A stretch of 8,235 bases of DNA from the NCBI GenBank assembly GCA_031287585.1, contig JAITST010000252.1, positions 1 through 8,235 on the forward strand, read 5' to 3'. Shown piece by piece: positions 1 to 6,843 of the stretch. Every line of letters begins with the position of its first letter. Position 1 is the stretch's first letter. The notes under the pieces are model-generated. The model did not search any database. It had not been told where the DNA came from and saw nothing but the letters and a program-made list of their open reading frames with translations. The translations under genes were made by a program, and so were the position numbers. The stretch is from Planctomycetaceae bacterium. GTDB lineage: Bacteria > Planctomycetota > Planctomycetia > Pirellulales > Thermoguttaceae.

Positions 1-73
1 TATCGGAGAGAAGGGCTTGAAATTTTTCGTGAAGCAGGGCTTCGGTATCGGAACGGAAGATGATAGTGTTCAT
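1..73 (-). CDS. 5' end of an unidentified leftward gene (partial)
   Basis: Read leftward, an ATG at 73-71 opens a frame that stays open for 24 codons to the window edge, beginning MNTIIFRSDTEALL. An AAGGAA Shine-Dalgarno sits 5 bases upstream of the ATG, and an extended -10 promoter candidate lies about 40 bases further upstream, so start signals and frame agree. Codon choice resembles the neighbouring genes. The fragment is too short to name a family and no function is proposed. Two rightward readings of the same bases compete. One ends at a TGA at 61-63 and uses rarer arginine codons. The other runs to 244, but its second half looks non-coding. The leftward reading is preferred because it alone has start signals. 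If it is correct, the gene is divergent from proS. Confidence 0.5.
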   Translation of the reverse strand, partial: MNTIIFRSDTEALLHEKFQALLSD

Positions 74-78
74 GTAAC

Positions 79-84
79 TTCCTT
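79..84 (-). promoter_or_regulatory. Shine-Dalgarno of the leftward partial gene
   Basis: On the minus strand AAGGAA lies 5 bases before the ATG at 73. It is one of only two clear Shine-Dalgarno sequences in the window, and it is the main reason for reading the left edge as a leftward gene. Confidence 0.5.
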
Positions 85-116
85 GTCTGTAAAAGGGAAA
101 TGGAGAGAAAAAAGAC

Positions 117-145
117 ATTGTACCAATCCCCCACTAAAGTTTACA
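117..145 (-). promoter_or_regulatory. candidate extended -10 promoter, leftward
   Basis: On the minus strand TGGTACAAT (125 to 117) is an extended -10 match (TGn plus TACAAT). A weak TGTAAA (145 to 140) sits 17 bases upstream as a possible -35. The expected transcript start leaves a leader of about 35-40 bases before the ATG at 73. The spacer overlaps the repeat element at 127-140. No equally good promoter was seen for rightward proS transcription in 141-258. Confidence 0.4.
127..140 (+). repeat. degenerate copy of the element at 3693-3709
   Basis: TCCCCCACTAAAGT matches 3693-3709 (TCCCCCACT TGT AAAGT) exactly except for a 3-base deletion at the centre. The deletion removes the loop of the hairpin seen in the other copy. 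It lies in the divergent control region upstream of proS. It may be a decayed interspersed palindrome or a shared operator half-site arrangement. Confidence 0.4.
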
Positions 146-258
146 CACCCTCAACGGATAGGACAGGATTGCCCCTACTTTTATTTTCTGTTGTTCTGGT
201 GTAGAATTAATGCTCGTTTTTTCTATTATGACCTCCCCAACTAACTTTATCTACAACT

Positions 259-2013
259 ATGCGCTGGACTGAATCCTTAATTCCTACAATGAAAGAAACG
301 CCCGAAGGGGCTGAAATTCCTAGTCACATCCTTATGTTGCGTGCCGGGTTGATTACTCAGGTTATGGCAGGGGCTTATACCTACTTGCCGCTTGGTTTGC
401 GTTCGTTACATAAGGCAATCGCTATCGTTCGTGAGGAGATGAACCGTGCCGGCGCGGTTGAACTTTTAATGACAGCAATATGTCCGATTTCGCTTTACGA
501 ACAAACGAACCGCGTTGAAGCATTCGGCGACGTACTTGTCAAAGCGACATTGCCGCGTGCGGGACGTAAAGTTCCGGTTGTGTTTTGTCCGACTCACGAG
601 GAAGAGGTCACGTCAATCGTTGCGAAATTTATAAACAGTTATCGTCAGTTGCCGCTAACGTTGTACCAGATTCAGACGAAGTTCCGAAACGAAGAACGTC
701 CGCGATTCGGCGTGTTGCGAACCAGCGAATTTCTGATGAAGGATGCGTACAGTTTTCATACGTCACTCGAATCGCTCGACAAAACGTACAAAAAAATGTA
801 CAACGCCTACTCGATAATTTTCAGCCGTTGCGGGTTGCCGTTCTTGCCCGTCGAAGCGGAGTCGGGACCGATTGGCGGTGACGCGTCGCACGAGTTTATG
901 ATTCCGTCGCCGAACGGTGAGGATAAGGTTGTGACGTGTCCGCAATGTGGTTACGCGGCGAACACAGAAAAGGCGGAGATTGGCGAGTTCCGCCCTGCCG
1001 CCGATACTGCCGAGCCGAAGAAACTGACCGAACTCGAAACGCCCGACGCTCATACGATTGAGCAAGTTTGTAAGTTTTTGAAGGTTAAACCACACAAGTT
1101 GATTAAGACGTTAATTTATGTTGCGGACGGTAAGCCGGTTGCGATTCTTGTACGCGGCGATCACGACGCGAATGAGAACAAGGTTAAGCGTAGTCTCAAT
1201 GTGAAAACGCTCGAACTGGCAGACGCGGCGACGATTCAAACTGTGACGGGAGCACCGGTTGGTTTTGCGGGACCAGTTGGTTTGTCGATTCCGGTTTACG
1301 CGGACAATATGTTACAAGGTTGCGTGAATATGGTTGTCGGTGCGAACAAGGCGGACAAACACTTGGTTGGTGTTTGTTACGAACGTGATTTCAAAGCGGA
1401 AAAGTTTGCCGACCTTCGCGACGCTGTTGCGGGCGACCCGTGCAGCCGTTGTAGCGGAACGTTGGCAATCAAACAAGCGATAGAAGTCGGTCACGTTTTC
1501 AAACTCGGTACGAAGTATTCGGAATCGCTTGGCGCGAAGTTTTTGGACGACAGCGAATCGCAACAAACAATAATTATGGGTTGCTACGGAATCGGTATTA
1601 ACCGGATAATCGCGGGAATTTGCGAGACAAGTTACGACGAGAATGGAATAATCTGGCCTGTAAACCTGGCACCGTTTGAAGCGGTAATCTGTCTGATAAA
1701 AGTTGACGACACGGTGATTGCTGAAGCCGAAAAGTTGGCAGCGGCGTTAGAGGCGAACGGTTGCGACGTACTAATAGACGACCGCGACGCAAGACCCGGA
1801 GTGAAACTAAAAGACGCGGACTTGGTAGGTTTCCCGATGAGAATCGTGATGGGACCGAAAGGGCTTGAAAATGGTGAGGTAGAAATAAAGTGGCGATGGG
1901 AAAAAGAACCAACAATAACGCCGCTAAATACAGCTGCGGAGAAAATCAGTTCGATGTTGAAAGTAGAGCGGGAAAAATCGGAACGGTTCAAAAGGAAGAG
2001 CGATTCTAAATAA
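259..2013 (+). CDS. proS: prolyl-tRNA synthetase, bacterial type with editing domain
   Basis: This class II aminoacyl-tRNA synthetase charges tRNA-Pro with proline in the cytoplasm, and its inserted domain clears mischarged Ala-tRNA-Pro. The start MRWTESLIPTMKETP matches the usual ProRS N-terminus, which fixes the ATG although no Shine-Dalgarno is visible. Visible motifs are PTHEE at 111-115; motif 2 region QIQTKFRNEERPRFGVLR (137-154) followed by EFLMKDAYSFH; CPQCGYAANTEKA (227-239); a YbaK-like insertion around 245-390 with LIKTLIY (the lysine at 283 probably corresponds to the editing lysine) and GDHDANENK; CSRC at 395-398; motif 3 GCYGIGINRIIA (441-452); and an anticodon-binding domain from about 475 with DDRDARPGVKLKDADL. 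The length of 584 is close to the usual 570-odd. The residue before PTHEE is cysteine (110) where glycine is common. Nothing suggests truncation. A terminator follows, so it is probably transcribed alone. Confidence 0.97.
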   Translation: MRWTESLIPTMKETPEGAEIPSHILMLRAGLITQVMAGAYTYLPLGLRSLHKAIAIVREEMNRAGAVELLMTAICPISLYEQTNRVEAFGDVLVKATLPRAGRKVPVVFCPTHEEEVTSIVAKFINSYRQLPLTLYQIQTKFRNEERPRFGVLRTSEFLMKDAYSFHTSLESLDKTYKKMYNAYSIIFSRCGLPFLPVEAESGPIGGDASHEFMIPSPNGEDKVVTCPQCGYAANTEKAEIGEFRPAADTAEPKKLTELETPDAHTIEQVCKFLKVKPHKLIKTLIYVADGKPVAILVRGDHDANENKVKRSLNVKTLELADAATIQTVTGAPVGFAGPVGLSIPVYADNMLQGCVNMVVGANKADKHLVGVCYERDFKAEKFADLRDAVAGDPCSRCSGTLAIKQAIEVGHVFKLGTKYSESLGAKFLDDSESQQTIIMGCYGIGINRIIAGICETSYDENGIIWPVNLAPFEAVICLIKVDDTVIAEAEKLAAALEANGCDVLIDDRDARPGVKLKDADLVGFPMRIVMGPKGLENGEVEIKWRWEKEPTITPLNTAAEKISSMLKVEREKSERFKRKSDSK

Positions 2014-2069
2014 ACACTTGTCAAGGTTGAAAATTATGTTATAAATTTCAATCGTGTTCGGTACAACGT

Positions 2070-2093
2070 CAGTTCTAGTTGAACTGTTTTTTT
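2070..2093 (+). terminator. intrinsic terminator after proS
   Basis: CAGTTC, loop TAGTT, GAACTG forms a perfect 6-bp stem, followed directly by seven T residues. It lies 56 bases after the proS stop and separates proS from the SelA-like gene. Confidence 0.7.
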
Positions 2094-2173
2094 CCGGCGA
2101 ATAAATAGAAGTCCGGGTAAACCGCCGAGAATCAGAGCCGTTGCCGCTACATTATGTTTCACATTCGCACGTA

Positions 2174-2202
2174 TTGCAAATAGCCACACTATTTGTTACG
2201 AT
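2174..2202 (+). promoter_or_regulatory. candidate promoter for the SelA-like gene
   Basis: TTGCAA (2174-2179) and TACGAT (2197-2202) are separated by 17 bases. Each matches four of six consensus positions. The predicted leader before the ATG at 2254 is about 45 bases. The remaining intergenic bases (2094-2173) show no other signal. Confidence 0.4.
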
Positions 2203-2253
2203 GTTCTATGTCGTTTCCTCAACAGGTACTTACTCCATCAACTCACATGAACA

Positions 2254-3591
2254 ATGAAACGCAGCAAAACAATTTTTCCGACTATCAACGAAATCCTGTC
2301 TTCGCCAACTATCAAACCTTGGGCTGACCGTCTGCATCCGGCGGCAGTGGTGGCGATTGTTCATAGTGTTATTCAGGAAACTTACGACGAGATGAAGTCG
2401 GCGGCTACCGAATTTCGTATGCCGGACTTTATGGAGTTGTCAAACCGAATCGTCGCCCGTCTCACCATTCACGAGACGCGCACACCGCGCCCGCCAATCA
2501 ACGTAACCGGTATTCTGTTTCACCCGCAGTTCGGTTCGCCGTTGCTCTCGCCGCACATCGTTGAACAAATGCTAACCACCGCCTCTGACATAGACACGAT
2601 ACACCAACTTTTTTACGAGATGACCGGTGCTGATGACGTATTAGTTTTGCGAAACACCGCCAGTGCGCTATTACTGCTCACTGCACTCAATCCGCAACAC
2701 AAGTCGGTCGTTGTCGCGAACAAGGAAATTTACGAGAATGAGTTTGGACGGCGCAACACAACATTACTCGATTCACCGTTCCATAACACGTTACAAGCCG
2801 TCGGCACAACAAACGTCACGAACGCCGCCGATTACATCAACGGTATAGAGTCCGGTAACACCGCGATTGTCTATTTCGCGCGAACACAGTACAATAACTT
2901 CCGCCTCGCCCTCACGCCCGGCTCGCTCGGTGCGGTTCTGCAATCCGCACGCAGCAAGCAAATACCGTCCGTTCTCGAATTGGAGTTCGCGTTGTTGTCG
3001 GACATAATGCCTCCGATTCCAACTGTCGGGCAAGGTGTGACCGACCAGTTCGACCTAGTCTTATTCAATGCCGGTAAACTAATCGGCTCGGTTGACGCGG
3101 GAGTTTTACTCGGACGGAAAGAGTTGTTAGACACTATCCGTACATCGCCGCTGCTCCCGCATTTCACGCCGTCATCATTGCAGTTGTCGGCACTGCGGGC
3201 GACACTGTCGTTATACATCCGCAAGAACGAAGATTTCAAGCAAACGATACCGGTAGCCGAGTTACTCGCAACATCGGATAGTAATCTGGAAAATCGGGCG
3301 AATCGTCTGGCGTTGCAACTGACGGCGAAACAGTCGGTAGCCAAAGCAACGGTAGAGACGGCACCGTTCCGACTGACAACGGACGGAATTTCGTTGCTGA
3401 CAGCACCAGCGGTAAGGGTGGAACTTGCATCGGGTGATGTTGCAAGTTTGGTAAAGTCGTTAGCGGCAAACTCGCCGTCGGTAGGAGTAGAACAACTGGA
3501 AACAGCAATCGGACAACCGCAACAAATCCGCATCCACTTAAAAACGTTACCGGCAAAGTACGACTTGCCGTTAATTGAGGCGTTTGAGTAA
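2254..3591 (+). CDS. SelA-family PLP-dependent protein with degenerate active site
   Basis: The protein is homologous over its full 445 residues to bacterial L-seryl-tRNA(Sec) selenium transferase (SelA, about 460 residues). The N-terminal domain (about 8-80) resembles SelA_N. The PLP fold follows with INVTG (82-86), TGADD..VLRNTASALLLL, VGTTN (183-187) and FNAGKLIGSVDAG (271-283), in which K275 aligns with the Schiff-base lysine. Comparison with remembered E. coli SelA shows many lost signatures. HTNLGR is HPQFGS. The GGAFRIP stretch is not recognisable. TTNRT is TTNVT. TDLGSGS is LELEFAL, so the PLP-ring aspartate aligns with E242. LKRALRADK is LLPHFTPSS (300-308), removing arginines that bind the selenophosphate or phosphoseryl group. 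It therefore probably does not make selenocysteyl-tRNA, though a changed substrate is possible. It lies alone, flanked by terminators and its own promoter candidate. Family confidence is high; function is unknown. Confidence 0.85.
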   Translation: MKRSKTIFPTINEILSSPTIKPWADRLHPAAVVAIVHSVIQETYDEMKSAATEFRMPDFMELSNRIVARLTIHETRTPRPPINVTGILFHPQFGSPLLSPHIVEQMLTTASDIDTIHQLFYEMTGADDVLVLRNTASALLLLTALNPQHKSVVVANKEIYENEFGRRNTTLLDSPFHNTLQAVGTTNVTNAADYINGIESGNTAIVYFARTQYNNFRLALTPGSLGAVLQSARSKQIPSVLELEFALLSDIMPPIPTVGQGVTDQFDLVLFNAGKLIGSVDAGVLLGRKELLDTIRTSPLLPHFTPSSLQLSALRATLSLYIRKNEDFKQTIPVAELLATSDSNLENRANRLALQLTAKQSVAKATVETAPFRLTTDGISLLTAPAVRVELASGDVASLVKSLAANSPSVGVEQLETAIGQPQQIRIHLKTLPAKYDLPLIEAFE

Positions 3592-3602
3592 AATTTCGAG
3601 TG

Positions 3603-3624
3603 GTCTGATTCGGACTTTACTTTT
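3603..3624 (+). terminator. weak intrinsic terminator after the SelA-like gene
   Basis: GTCTG, loop ATT, CGGAC forms a 5-bp stem with one G-T pair, followed by TTTACTTTT. It begins 11 bases after the stop codon. The position is right, but the stem is short and the T-run is interrupted. Confidence 0.4.
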
Positions 3625-3692
3625 CGCGTAATCTATTCGAAGAGGTCATCGTGTGTTCCTGTGCGTGATAGAATCAGTGTATTTTATTTCCC

Positions 3693-3711
3693 TCCCCCAC
3701 TTGTAAAGTGG
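3693..3711 (+). repeat. perfect inverted repeat overlapping a -35 box
   Basis: CCACTT-GTA-AAGTGG (3697-3711) is a perfect 6-bp inverted repeat with a 3-base loop, preceded by TCCC. The right half of the left arm, the loop and the start of the right arm form the candidate -35 TTGTAA. Only four T residues follow shortly after, so it is a poor terminator. It could be an operator or an interspersed palindrome. A 3-base-shorter relative is at 127-140. Confidence 0.55.
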
Positions 3712-3729
3712 AACGTTTTGTGTTCTAAT
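3701..3729 (+). promoter_or_regulatory. candidate promoter of the TPR-J-GrpE operon
   Basis: TTGTAA (3701-3706), a 17-base spacer and TCTAAT (3724-3729) match four and five of six consensus positions. The expected leader to the ATG at 3777 is about 40 bases. This is the best sigma-70-like promoter in the window, and its -35 lies inside the inverted repeat at 3697-3711. No heat-shock CIRCE-type operator is visible. Confidence 0.5.
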
Positions 3730-3776
3730 GTTCGAGTGTTTTGTTTGTTATTTACCTTTTTTATTTTTCGTGAATT

Positions 3777-6455
3777 ATGTTGGAAAATGTTAAGAGTAAG
3801 TCGCAGGTTGCCCGCGTTCAGAAAGTTAACCAGTTGATCAAACGAGGTGATTGGAAACAGGCTTACAAGGAGACGCGGTTTCTTTATAAGACCTGTCCAG
3901 ATTCGGAATTGGAGCAGTTGATGGGATTGTCGCTTTGGAACTGGATTAAAAATCAGGTTGCCAAAAATCAGTTGGATGATGCCAAGACTAACGCGAAAGA
4001 ATTGCTTCAGATTAAGGTTTTGTCTTATGATATTTTGTCGGAGATGCCAGCGGTTTTCGTGCGGCTTGGTATGAATTCTATGCTGCCAGATGATTTGAAG
4101 ATTGATACCAAGTCGCCCGAAATACAAGTTACTCTTGTTGACCAGTTTTTGGTAAACAATGTCAAGAGTAAGGAAATTGATGCCGCCAATCTTGCGGAAG
4201 CAGAGTTGGTTCTTCAGTCGCTGCAACTCGTTGAACAGAAACGTGATGACGACGCGTTAGAGTTGTTACGTCCGGTTTCGTTTAAGTCGCCTCTTGCTGA
4301 ATGGCGTTTGCTTGTTCGCGGTTTGGTTGCCCATTATAAAAACGATTACGAGAACCGCGATGAAGCGTGGAAACGTCTTTCAGACAAACGCCCTCCATAC
4401 AAAATCGCGGCGGGTGTTTGTGCAATTTCTGAACAGAAAAACAAGCCAAATGATGGTTCGTCGTCGATATGGTTGTCATTTTTCTCGTTGTTCAATGATA
4501 CCACAAAAAATAACAGCATTTCAAATGCTCTCGAAATTATAAACAGTCTCAAACAACTTGCCGACTACAAATCACAGAACCGTAGCAAAGAACTTATTGG
4601 ACGTTACAACTCGGTTCGTGAATTGTTGAAGTCGTTCTCACCGGAAATTTTTGAACGTGTTAAGAATATCGTTTGGGCACACTTGTTTCACAGTGGTAAT
4701 ACTTCGGTTATGAAACAGTTTGTTGAACGCAACTTGCCGCTGCCGTTAGACCCGCGCGGCAATCGTACTCTTGCGTTGTGTTCCAATAGTATGAAAGCCA
4801 GAAATTATTTTTTTGCGTTTCTTCGTAATGATATTGACATTATTGAAGAGTTTTCGCCTGAAATGAAAGCACGGACTCGCGGGATATTATTGCTCTCTAT
4901 CGCAACTGGTATGGTGGGTGAATTTGATGAATATCCGGCGTTACCGGGTAGGAAACCGACGTGTTGTGAGCGTTGCATTGAAGAATGGAAATCCCGGACG
5001 GAAAGTTGGAAAGATTCTGATAATGAGCGAGTAGGTTTAGAGATTGAGAAATACTGTAATGAGGCAATTGCCGCCGACCCAACGTTTATTGATGCTTACG
5101 AGTTTGCCAAACTATGGTGTATTGCCGCTAAAAATAATTTGTGGTACGAAGAAGAGGTGATTAAGTTAGACAAAAAATTACTTGATAATGTTCCCGACCA
5201 TCTTCCGACGTTGATAGAGTATGTTTCTTTTTGCATAAACAACGGACATCAGGAAGATTGCGCTGAGTATTACGAGAGGATTTTGAAACTTGACCCGATA
5301 TCGCGTCAAACGATGTTTGTTAAACTTCAATACCTGACCGCTCTTGCGCGTTTTCAGATTGACAAGCAGCGATTTGACGACGCGGCAAAAACGATTGCCG
5401 TACTTTCAAACGTGAGGCAGGATTTGGTGTCTTACCAATTCGAGATGGAATTGGTTGGTTTGCAATTTTCGCTCGCGGCACTTTCCGGTGATGAAAAAGA
5501 CGCGATAAAAATTATCGACAATACGGTTGGGAGCAGGTTTGAAAAACGTATAACGGCGTTGTTTGCTGCACTCATTGAGGGAACGAAGCGTAACGTTTCA
5601 ACCAAAATTCTTGCGGCTGTTCAAACTGAATGGGAAAAGGAACTGACGAAGAATTGTAACGGTAACGCGGCGGGTACAATGGGGTCACTCATTGGTTCAA
5701 TTGGTGTGAACGATAAACTTGATGTAACTATTGAAAAACTTTTTGAAAAGGCAATGAAGTTTGTTTCGCGTTCGTCAGGAATTAAGAAATGGAACTCGGA
5801 ACGTGATTTAATCGGTATTTGTCAGGCGTTGCGTGTTTGTATGGTTAGAAACACCAGTCTCATTGATGAGTATCGTACTGTATTTCAGAAACAAGCGTCA
5901 ACGCTGCATAAATTATTTCCGGAGTCGCCATTTGCGAATTTCTATTACGCGGAATCGTTACTGACCAAAACGGGCTATGGTGAATATAATTCAAAAGTTA
6001 AAGCGAAAGATATTTATCGTAAGGTGCTTGATTTGTGCAAACATAATTCGCGCGACATTGAGATAAAATCGTTGACTGGACTTGCTGAACTGCGTTTGAA
6101 GGTCGAACGCAGATTTCCTAAATTTGAAGACTGGGACGGTATTGGTAAACATTCATACAGTCAGGATGTACTGGATGACGACGATGATGATTTTGAATCA
6201 GACGAAGATGTAATAACGAGATTGTCAGTTGCTACACTTCGGTCGATTGTAATGAGAGTTAAAGTACCTAAATTAAGGAATGTATTGCTTGGAGCGTTCA
6301 GGTTGCATAATGATTTTGATTTGATTGAACCGGAGGAGTTTCTTACACTGTTACAAGAAACTTTTGAAGCCCATATGTCAGGTCTTACTGATTCAGAGAT
6401 TTCGGAATTTGAGCAGTTTATGGGATCAGATATTTTTAATGACGAATATAAATAA
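3777..6455 (+). CDS. large TPR-like helical-repeat protein, first gene of co-chaperone operon
   Basis: The protein has 892 residues, no signal peptide and no membrane segment, so it is probably cytoplasmic. Most of it is predicted amphipathic helix pairs in TPR style. Examples are GDWKQAYKETRFLY near the N-terminus, EAIAADPTFIDAY (429-441) and YYERILKLDP (498-507), the last two with the typical Asp-Pro end of a TPR helix pair. Other visible points are a cysteine cluster CCERC (396-400), of unknown meaning, and an acidic run with six consecutive aspartates (800-805) within 797-811 near the C-terminus. An in-frame TGA two codons upstream (3771-3773) excludes an earlier start. It is followed after 57 bases by the J-like gene and then by the GrpE-like gene. 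TPR proteins often dock chaperones or substrates, and this context suggests an adaptor or client-binding role. That role is inferred; no enzymatic motif is visible. Confidence 0.85.
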   Translation: MLENVKSKSQVARVQKVNQLIKRGDWKQAYKETRFLYKTCPDSELEQLMGLSLWNWIKNQVAKNQLDDAKTNAKELLQIKVLSYDILSEMPAVFVRLGMNSMLPDDLKIDTKSPEIQVTLVDQFLVNNVKSKEIDAANLAEAELVLQSLQLVEQKRDDDALELLRPVSFKSPLAEWRLLVRGLVAHYKNDYENRDEAWKRLSDKRPPYKIAAGVCAISEQKNKPNDGSSSIWLSFFSLFNDTTKNNSISNALEIINSLKQLADYKSQNRSKELIGRYNSVRELLKSFSPEIFERVKNIVWAHLFHSGNTSVMKQFVERNLPLPLDPRGNRTLALCSNSMKARNYFFAFLRNDIDIIEEFSPEMKARTRGILLLSIATGMVGEFDEYPALPGRKPTCCERCIEEWKSRTESWKDSDNERVGLEIEKYCNEAIAADPTFIDAYEFAKLWCIAAKNNLWYEEEVIKLDKKLLDNVPDHLPTLIEYVSFCINNGHQEDCAEYYERILKLDPISRQTMFVKLQYLTALARFQIDKQRFDDAAKTIAVLSNVRQDLVSYQFEMELVGLQFSLAALSGDEKDAIKIIDNTVGSRFEKRITALFAALIEGTKRNVSTKILAAVQTEWEKELTKNCNGNAAGTMGSLIGSIGVNDKLDVTIEKLFEKAMKFVSRSSGIKKWNSERDLIGICQALRVCMVRNTSLIDEYRTVFQKQASTLHKLFPESPFANFYYAESLLTKTGYGEYNSKVKAKDIYRKVLDLCKHNSRDIEIKSLTGLAELRLKVERRFPKFEDWDGIGKHSYSQDVLDDDDDDFESDEDVITRLSVATLRSIVMRVKVPKLRNVLLGAFRLHNDFDLIEPEEFLTLLQETFEAHMSGLTDSEISEFEQFMGSDIFNDEYK

Positions 6456-6502
6456 GGACAAGAATCGTAGATAAACGAATTTTAACAATCCACATTTCAA
6501 AC

Positions 6503-6507
6503 AGGTG
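6503..6507 (+). promoter_or_regulatory. Shine-Dalgarno of the J-like gene
   Basis: AGGTG lies 5 bases before the ATG at 6513. It is the only clear ribosome-binding site of the three-gene operon and supports this start. Confidence 0.55.
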
Positions 6508-6512
6508 AACAA

Positions 6513-6800
6513 ATGAACAACGCAATGCAATTATTGGGCGTGTCACAGGACAGCGACGCGAACGAGATTCGTAAACGTTATCTTGAGTTGGTGCGACAGT
6601 TTCCGCCGGAGAAATTTCCTGAACGTTTTTCGGAGATTCATTCCGCGTATGAACAATTACGTGACCCATTAACATCGTTATCAGAGCGGCTCTTAACGAT
6701 TCGCTGTAATGATACGTTTGAAAACGTTCTTGGCACGGTGAACGAGAAACTCCGTGATAAACGTATTCCAACTGATGTGTTGCTCAATAGCGGAAAGTAG
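6513..6800 (+). CDS. small J-domain-like protein with altered HPD motif
   Basis: The protein has 95 residues. The first 52 follow the J-domain pattern: MQLLGVSQDSDANEIRKRYLELV (helices I and II), then QFPPEKFPERF, then EIHSAYEQLRDP (helix III and its end). J proteins stimulate Hsp70 ATP hydrolysis through an invariant His-Pro-Asp in the loop. Here the aligned residues are Pro31-Pro32-Glu33, so the histidine is gone and the aspartate is glutamate. Residues 53-95 show no known domain, and the DnaJ Gly/Phe and zinc regions are absent. It lies between the TPR-like and GrpE-like genes (57 and 43 bases away), which supports a co-chaperone role. With the motif broken it may recruit Hsp70 without normal stimulation, or use a lineage-specific contact. 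The family call is fairly sure; the activity is not. Confidence 0.8.
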   Translation: MNNAMQLLGVSQDSDANEIRKRYLELVRQFPPEKFPERFSEIHSAYEQLRDPLTSLSERLLTIRCNDTFENVLGTVNEKLRDKRIPTDVLLNSGK

Positions 6801-6843
6801 TTTCGTTTGCCGTACTGTTATAAATTTAGAAACATAAACAAAG

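Noticed and set aside
17..244. Rightward 75-codon open frame before proS
   Set aside because: It needs a TTG start with no ribosome-binding site. Its second half is rich in aromatic and cysteine codons without any recognisable pattern, and it overlaps the better supported leftward start and promoter.
2247..2327. Short rightward frame overlapping the SelA-like start (ATG at 2247)
   Set aside because: It has only 26 codons and no ribosome-binding site, and it overlaps the well supported SelA-family frame.
2254..3591. Calling the gene selA and inferring selenocysteine synthesis
   Set aside because: Several residues characteristic of SelA are missing, and no selB, selC or selD is in the window.
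3684..4226. Leftward 180-codon frame opposite the start of the TPR-like gene
   Set aside because: The rightward frame has clear helical-repeat character, a promoter and a defined start. The leftward one is its antisense shadow with no start signals.
6513..6800. Calling the J-like gene dnaJ
   Set aside because: It lacks the HPD motif and the Gly/Phe, zinc-finger and C-terminal domains of DnaJ.
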